This document shows positions 5,724 through 10,193 of a DNA stretch of 10,193 bases, piece by piece. Origin of the DNA: JAXDLH01 sp034666705 (GTDB lineage Bacteria > Chloroflexota > UBA6077 > SHYK01); the NCBI GenBank assembly GCA_034666705.1, contig JAXDLH010000249.1, positions 1-10,193 on the forward strand, read 5' to 3'. The notes beneath the pieces were generated by a model. It was given only the letters and a program-made list of their open reading frames with translations, did no database searches and was not told where the DNA came from. The stretch's first letter is position 1. Every line of letters begins with the position of its first letter. The translations under genes and the position numbers were made by a program.

Positions 5724-6923
5724 ATGCCGGGGACCCTTCGCGTGGGCATGGCCGGACTCGGCCGTGCAGGCCGCATTATGCTGTCATGGTTCAGGCAGGT
5801 AGAGGGGGTCGAGCTCGCTGCCGTCGCTGATCCTCGCGCGGACGCGCTCGAGCCGTTTCAGGAACAGGGCGTCCACACCTTCCTGGATGCCGTGGATATG
5901 TGCAAGAGCTCCGACGTCGATGCGATCTGCATCGCCACGCCATCGGAGCTGCACTGGGAAACGGCGGTGATGGCTGCCCGGAACGGCAAGCACATCCTGG
6001 CCGAGAAACCGATGGCCCTCAGCCTCGAAGAAGCGGCACAGATCGTGGACGCCGTCCATGCCAGCGGTGTGAAGTACGTCCAACGATCGAAAACGTTCGA
6101 TCCACCGATCCGCAAGATGCGCCAGGTGGTTGCAAGCGGTCAGCTTGGTCCCCTGATTCAAGTCAACAGTTGGAACTACCGTGGCTGGTTGGTCAATTGG
6201 TCGTTCCTGGCGAGCGAGTTGGATACCACACGAGGTGGGGGACTCACGATGCGGCAGGGACCGCATCAGGTAGACATCATCCGGGCCATCGGCGGCGGCA
6301 TGGTGAAGAGCATTCGTGCCCGGACCGGTCGCTGGAGCCCCGACTTCGATACCGAGGGGAACTATTCAGCGTATCTGGAGTTCGAAGATGGGACTCCCGC
6401 CATGTTGAGTAACAACGGATATGGCTACTTCGATACGGCTGAGCTCACCTGGGGGTATGGCGAGGCGGGCAACTATCCACTCGAGGAGCTGTACACCCCC
6501 AGGGCCCGGGCAGCGCGGCCTCTGGACCCAGGGGAGAAGTACGGCTCACGCGAGTATCAGGGGATCGGGTGGGCACCGCCGGCATTGCAAGCCGATCGGC
6601 CCCAGCCCCAGCGTAACCATCAGCCCTTCTATGGCCTTACTGTAGTTAGCTGCCAGCGCGGCGACATGCGCCAGAGTCCCGAAGGTCTCTTCCTCTACAC
6701 GAAGGGAGGAAAGACCGAGATTCCGTGCGATGTGGATGGTCCCGCGAACGAGCTCGTCGAGCTACGAGACGCCGTGGTCCAGGAGCGGCCTGCCTTCCCC
6801 GACGAGCGGTGGGGCATGGCGAGCCTGGAAGTGCTGCTGGCGATTAGACAATCGAGCGACGAGGGTCGCGAGCTCGTCTTGAAGCACCAGATTCCGTACC
6901 AGCTTCCAAAGTATCCAAAGTAG
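5724..6923 (+). CDS. Gfo/Idh/MocA-family oxidoreductase, likely dihydrodiol dehydrogenase type
   Basis: A 399-residue NAD(P)-dependent oxidoreductase. The N-terminal Rossmann domain has RVGMAGLGRAG (Gly11, Gly13, Gly16) and the Asp-containing AVADPRAD that ends the second strand. The family EKP motif is at 94-96 with the catalytic Lys95. The C-terminal domain contains GGGLTMRQGPHQVD (171-184), supplying the conserved His181 and Asp184. This MRQGPHQVD segment and the overall length recall the phthalate 4,5-cis-dihydrodiol dehydrogenase branch (Pht4-like), known members of this family. The Rieske oxygenase two genes downstream supports a dihydrodiol substrate. The start is set by GGAGAGGA (5710-5717) 6 bases upstream; an earlier in-frame ATG at 5670 has no such site. 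It is the first gene of a tightly spaced run. A sugar or inositol dehydrogenase role is possible for the family at large, but the context argues against it. The family is certain; the substrate is inferred. Confidence 0.92.
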   Translation: MPGTLRVGMAGLGRAGRIMLSWFRQVEGVELAAVADPRADALEPFQEQGVHTFLDAVDMCKSSDVDAICIATPSELHWETAVMAARNGKHILAEKPMALSLEEAAQIVDAVHASGVKYVQRSKTFDPPIRKMRQVVASGQLGPLIQVNSWNYRGWLVNWSFLASELDTTRGGGLTMRQGPHQVDIIRAIGGGMVKSIRARTGRWSPDFDTEGNYSAYLEFEDGTPAMLSNNGYGYFDTAELTWGYGEAGNYPLEELYTPRARAARPLDPGEKYGSREYQGIGWAPPALQADRPQPQRNHQPFYGLTVVSCQRGDMRQSPEGLFLYTKGGKTEIPCDVDGPANELVELRDAVVQERPAFPDERWGMASLEVLLAIRQSSDEGRELVLKHQIPYQLPKYPK

Positions 6924-6961
6924 ATGCACGTCGGCACGCAGCAACGATGTTGGGAGGGCAC

Positions 6962-8680
6962 ATGGGTCGCAAATCACTGCTGGTTAACGTCATCGTCGTC
7001 TTGTCGTTCCTCGCCGTGGCCTGTGCCCCTCAGAAAGCGGGCGGGCTGGATGCCACCCCAGCCCAGCAGAAAGCAGCCGCGCCCAAACGCATCGTGGCGG
7101 CAATCATGGGCAACGCGAACACCGTAGTGAACAAGATGAACCCTGCCAATTACGTCGCCGGAATCGATACGCTCCAACTCCTGACCGTCGGTTTCCTGGT
7201 ACGCAACGACCGGTCAGGCAACCCTGTGCCGCAGTTGGCGCAGGACGTGCCGTCGTTACAGAATGGCCTTTGGAAGCTGCTGCCCGATGGCGGCATGGAA
7301 ACCACCTGGAAACTCCGTCCAAACGCGACGTGGCACGACGGCACCCCGATGACTGCTGAGGACCTCGCCTTCACCTATGCGATTGCCCGGGACGCTGAGA
7401 TCCCCACCCTCTTCGATACCAGCACCCGGCTCGTGGACTCAGTCGAAGTCATCGATCCCACCTCGATCAAGGTTCACTACAAAGGGCCATTCATCGACGC
7501 CGACAAGGCTTTCCCGGGGGCGCTTCCACCTCTCCCCAAGCACCTCCTCGAGGCCACGTATTTGAGCGACAAAACTGCCCTAACGAACCTGCCTTATTGG
7601 AGCTCGGCATACGTGGGCAGCGGCCCGTTCAAGGTCAAGGAATTTCTGCCCGACAAGGTAACGCTCACGGCGTATGACCAATATGTCCTGGGGCGCCCGC
7701 TCCTGGAGGAGGTCGAGGTCCAGTTCATTACCGACCCCAATACGCTTTCGGCCAACCTTCTGGCCGGTAGTGTGGACTTGACCCTCGGACGGACGCTCTC
7801 CTTCGACCAGGCCAAGCAGCTCGTGGATCACTGGAGCGGTAGTGGCCGCATGCTCACCGCGCAGTCGTGGAGCTACAACCTGTACGCCCAAATGCTGGAC
7901 CCAGACCCGCAGGTGCTGGCGAATGCGCAGTTCCGCAAGGCACTGTACGTCGGGATGGATCGCGAGGGGATGATCGAAGCAAATCAGCCGGGTACGGGAA
8001 CCGTGGTACCGACTACCATCCTGCCCCCAAACCATCCGGAGCTGCAGTCACTCGAAACGGAGGCGACTCGTTACGGCTACGATCCGCGCCGGGCCGCGCA
8101 GCAGCTCGAGGGGCTGGGATTTCAGAAGGGTGCTGATGGTTTCTACCGCGATGCGAATAACTCGCCCCTCGAGGTCCCCATTCTGAGCAGTCCCGAGGAC
8201 GCGCAATGGAAGCTGGCGCAGACTGTCGCAAGCCAGTGGCAGGCGCTCGGAGTCAAGACCAGCGCCGAAGCATACCCCCCACAGCGCGCCTCGGACGCCG
8301 AATACATCAACACGCGGCCGGGCTTCATCCTCCGGGGTGGCTGGAACGGCGTGCCCTCGATTGTGTCATTCCTCCGCGGCTCAGACATCCCCTTGCCGGC
8401 AAACAAGTTCAATGGTCTCAACGTGTCGCGCTACACCAATTCCAACCTGGATACCCTGATCGGGCGGTATCAGTCCACCATTCCCGTACCCGACCGGATG
8501 CAGGTCGCGTCGCAGATGGTGCGGATCGTCGAAGAGGATCTACCGACCTACGTGCTGTTCTTCCGCGTGGAGCCCACGCTCGCGTCAAGCCGGCTGATCG
8601 GCGTAGTCCCGGAAGGCGCTGGCTACACGACCGCGGATATTTCAAACCAAGCGCAGTTGTGGGACGTCACTCGCGCGTAG
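6962..8680 (+). CDS. ABC transporter solute-binding lipoprotein, family 5 (OppA/DppA type)
   Basis: A 572-residue extracytoplasmic binding protein. Residues 1-21 form a lipoprotein signal: Arg3-Lys4, a hydrophobic stretch, then a lipobox ending Ala-Val-Ala-Cys21, so it is likely lipid-anchored outside the membrane. A low-complexity linker (about 22-42) follows. The family-5 core shows the hallmark segment WKLRPNATWHDGTPMTAEDL (116-135) and the late YTNSNLDTLIGRYQSTIPV segment. Family members bind peptides, nickel, sugars or opines, and some are found next to catabolic genes for other ligands. The start at 6962 follows GGGAGGG (6952-6958) by 3 bases; the ATG at 6947 has no site. It lies 38 bases after the Gfo/Idh gene and 32 before the Rieske gene, in the middle of a catabolic run with no permease or ATPase in the window. 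Binding an aromatic acid or conjugate is an inference from context. Confidence 0.93.
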   Translation: MGRKSLLVNVIVVLSFLAVACAPQKAGGLDATPAQQKAAAPKRIVAAIMGNANTVVNKMNPANYVAGIDTLQLLTVGFLVRNDRSGNPVPQLAQDVPSLQNGLWKLLPDGGMETTWKLRPNATWHDGTPMTAEDLAFTYAIARDAEIPTLFDTSTRLVDSVEVIDPTSIKVHYKGPFIDADKAFPGALPPLPKHLLEATYLSDKTALTNLPYWSSAYVGSGPFKVKEFLPDKVTLTAYDQYVLGRPLLEEVEVQFITDPNTLSANLLAGSVDLTLGRTLSFDQAKQLVDHWSGSGRMLTAQSWSYNLYAQMLDPDPQVLANAQFRKALYVGMDREGMIEANQPGTGTVVPTTILPPNHPELQSLETEATRYGYDPRRAAQQLEGLGFQKGADGFYRDANNSPLEVPILSSPEDAQWKLAQTVASQWQALGVKTSAEAYPPQRASDAEYINTRPGFILRGGWNGVPSIVSFLRGSDIPLPANKFNGLNVSRYTNSNLDTLIGRYQSTIPVPDRMQVASQMVRIVEEDLPTYVLFFRVEPTLASSRLIGVVPEGAGYTTADISNQAQLWDVTRA

Positions 8681-8712
8681 GATCAGTGGGAACAGGAGAT
8701 CGGAGCGCAAAG

Positions 8713-9984
8713 ATGGCAGTTGACGTACGGTTGGGTACCGAGGACCTCGTTCGTGAGGACAAGGTCCGCCGGCGAATCTTCACGGACCCCGCCATTTTCG
8801 AAGCCGAGCTGGAGCGCATTTTCTACCGGTCGTGGATATGTGTGGGCCACGAGAGTGAAATTCCTGCGCCCGGCGACTTCAAGACCGAAGATATTGGAGG
8901 CCGGCCGCTGCTGCTCACGCGGCACGCGAATGGCCAGATCTATGCCCTTCTGAACGCCTGCCGGCACCGCGGGGCTACCGTCTGCGAGCTTGCCTATGGC
9001 AAGTCCAACGCGTTCCGGTGTCCCTACCACGGGTGGACCTATCTCACCAACGGCGACCTCGCCAACGTTCCTTCCAAAGAAGAGTTCGGCCCGTATTTCG
9101 AGCAGTCCGAATACGGTCTGGATCGTCTTCCGCGCCTGGCGACGTACCGCGGCTTTGTCTTCGTGAGCTTCAGCAGCGCTGGCCCAGATCTCCTCGACCA
9201 TCTGGGCCGCGCCGCCCAGTACCTCGACCTTTTCGTCGATCGAGCCCCGCTACGAGAGGTGCGTGCCACCAAGCCGGTCAAGCAGCGCTACCTGGGGAAC
9301 TGGAAGCTGCAGCTCGACAATTTCGGGGACAATTACCATCCGCAGTTCGTCCACCAAGCTGGCTTCAGCCCCGGTCAGCGACGGCCGCAGGGGAATAGCT
9401 CGACCGGACAGCAAGCAGTCCCCGCGGCGCGGCCGGCCGGCGCGTTTACCCGAGTCGAGAAGAGCTTTGCGTATGGCCACGGGGTCACCTCCTACGGGTT
9501 CCCGAGGTCTTTCGGAGAGCCGCCAGGCCTCGCGGAGTACGTCTCGGCGCTATCGGAACGGGACGGCGCGGAGGCCGCCACCAAGCTCGCGGCGACCGAC
9601 CTCCATGTGTTCATCTATCCCAACCTGTTCGTCCAGACCAACATGAACCATTTCCGCATCGTCAAGCCACTCGCGGTCGACCATACCGAGGTTCAGACCT
9701 ATGCATGCTGGCTAGGGGGTGCATCCGACGAATACAACCAGGCCAACATGCAGCTTACGGCCGGCTGGGGGTCGCCGGCTGGGTTCGTCCAAGTGGACGA
9801 TCTGGAGGCGCTGACCCGCATCCAGCGCGGCCTCAAGGCCGACGTAAACCAGTGGGTGCTTTTCAAGATGGGCCGAGAGGAGCACATCAACCAAGATGGC
9901 GACCGCGAGAGCAGCTCGATCGGCGACCTCCTCTCGCGAGGCTTCTATCGCGAATGGGCGCGGCTCATGTCCGAGGCGTACTAG
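8713..9984 (+). CDS. Rieske ring-hydroxylating oxygenase, alpha (large) subunit
   Basis: A 423-residue terminal oxygenase large subunit, usual for the family. The N-terminal Rieske [2Fe-2S] domain has CRH (Cys83, His85) and, 17 residues later, CPYH (Cys103, His106). The catalytic domain has the mononuclear iron site DNFGDNYHPQFVH: the bridging Asp206, then His209 and His214. The carboxylate ligand is probably in VDDLEAL (Asp362 or Asp363). Such enzymes add O2 to an aromatic ring to make a cis-dihydrodiol, drawing electrons from a ferredoxin and/or reductase that are not seen here. The start at 8713 has GGAG (8702-8705) 7 bases upstream. The frame is open much farther upstream inside the binding-protein gene, but that part is a shadow. 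Its beta subunit begins 2 bases after its stop, so the two are translationally linked. The paired beta subunit points to the naphthalene/benzoate/biphenyl-type hetero-oligomer rather than the alpha-only phthalate 4,5-dioxygenase type. The substrate is not determined. Confidence 0.95.
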   Translation: MAVDVRLGTEDLVREDKVRRRIFTDPAIFEAELERIFYRSWICVGHESEIPAPGDFKTEDIGGRPLLLTRHANGQIYALLNACRHRGATVCELAYGKSNAFRCPYHGWTYLTNGDLANVPSKEEFGPYFEQSEYGLDRLPRLATYRGFVFVSFSSAGPDLLDHLGRAAQYLDLFVDRAPLREVRATKPVKQRYLGNWKLQLDNFGDNYHPQFVHQAGFSPGQRRPQGNSSTGQQAVPAARPAGAFTRVEKSFAYGHGVTSYGFPRSFGEPPGLAEYVSALSERDGAEAATKLAATDLHVFIYPNLFVQTNMNHFRIVKPLAVDHTEVQTYACWLGGASDEYNQANMQLTAGWGSPAGFVQVDDLEALTRIQRGLKADVNQWVLFKMGREEHINQDGDRESSSIGDLLSRGFYREWARLMSEAY

Positions 9985-9986
9985 CG

Positions 9987-10193
9987 ATGGTGCGTACCGC
10001 TCTACCCATTTCCGGAATCGAGCTCCAGCACGAAGTGGAGCAGTTCCTCTATCGCGAAGCCCTGCTGATGGACAGTCGCCGCTACGACGAGTGGTTAGCG
10101 CTATTCACGACCGACGCGCTCTACTGGGTGCCCAACGGAAGTCCGGACTCGGATCCCAACGAGCGTGGTCAGCTTGCCTACGAAGACCTTCGC
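9987..10193 (+). CDS. Ring-hydroxylating oxygenase beta (small) subunit, partial at window edge
   Basis: The first 69 residues of a gene that runs off the right edge. After MVRTALPISG the segment EVEQFLYREALLMDSRRYDE (16-35), followed by WLALFTTDALYWVP, is the characteristic N terminus of the oxygenase small subunit (SnoaL/NTF2-like fold). That subunit packs with the alpha subunit in an alpha3beta3 hexamer and is mostly structural. The ATG lies 2 bases after the alpha stop, with a weak GAGG (9973-9976) inside the end of the alpha gene, so coupled translation is likely. Full-length members have about 160-190 residues, so roughly 60% of the gene lies beyond the window. The family assignment is strong despite the truncation. 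Confidence 0.93.
   Translation, partial: MVRTALPISGIELQHEVEQFLYREALLMDSRRYDEWLALFTTDALYWVPNGSPDSDPNERGQLAYEDLR

Noticed and set aside
8206..8712. Upstream extension of the Rieske alpha frame by 169 codons
   Set aside because: It overlaps the C-terminal part of the solute-binding protein in another frame. The family N terminus and a ribosome site are found at 8713.

Overview
This is a GC-rich bacterial window with tight gene spacing, good Shine-Dalgarno sequences and a lipoprotein-type solute-binding protein. The genes read as part of an aromatic-acid degradation locus. The lipidated family-5 binding protein and an interspersed repeat of the CCTTCGACAAGCTCAGGA type would fit an environmental Chloroflexota or another GC-rich, often uncultured soil or sediment lineage. 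That placement is a weak inference, because there is no rRNA or marker gene here.

Left part (1-2523, minus strand): two bicupin proteins lie in the same direction. The upstream one (1426-2523) is a gentisate 1,2-dioxygenase-family ring-cleavage enzyme with both His-x-His metal sites intact. The downstream one (54-1181) is a bicupin of unknown substrate whose N-terminal metal site looks lost. The 244-base gap between them carries a 23-base tandem repeat and a copy of what looks like an interspersed repeat. Middle part (2524-4320): a divergent control region separates the dioxygenase from a plus-strand flavoprotein. This flavoprotein resembles the glutamate synthase small chain, but most of its iron-sulfur cysteines are gone and it has a glycine-rich insertion.

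Right part (4321-10193, plus strand): a 312-base gene-free stretch contains a 12-base perfect palindrome and a T-N11-A dyad of the LysR-box type. It leads into a LysR-type regulator (4633-5565). After a 158-base gap with a candidate promoter and operator dyad comes a compact run of genes: a Gfo/Idh/MocA oxidoreductase (5724-6923), a family-5 ABC solute-binding lipoprotein (6962-8680), a Rieske ring-hydroxylating oxygenase alpha subunit (8713-9984) and its beta subunit (from 9987, cut by the window edge).

How they could work together (inference): the binding protein captures an aromatic or aromatic-linked substrate. The Rieske alpha/beta oxygenase makes a cis-dihydrodiol, and the Gfo/Idh/MocA protein, which has phthalate-dihydrodiol-dehydrogenase-like features, re-aromatises it. 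The gentisate-type dioxygenase may then cleave a hydroxylated ring acid. The LysR regulator would sense a substrate or intermediate. The ferredoxin and reductase for the oxygenase, and the ABC permeases and ATPases, are not in the window. The actual substrate cannot be read from the sequence.
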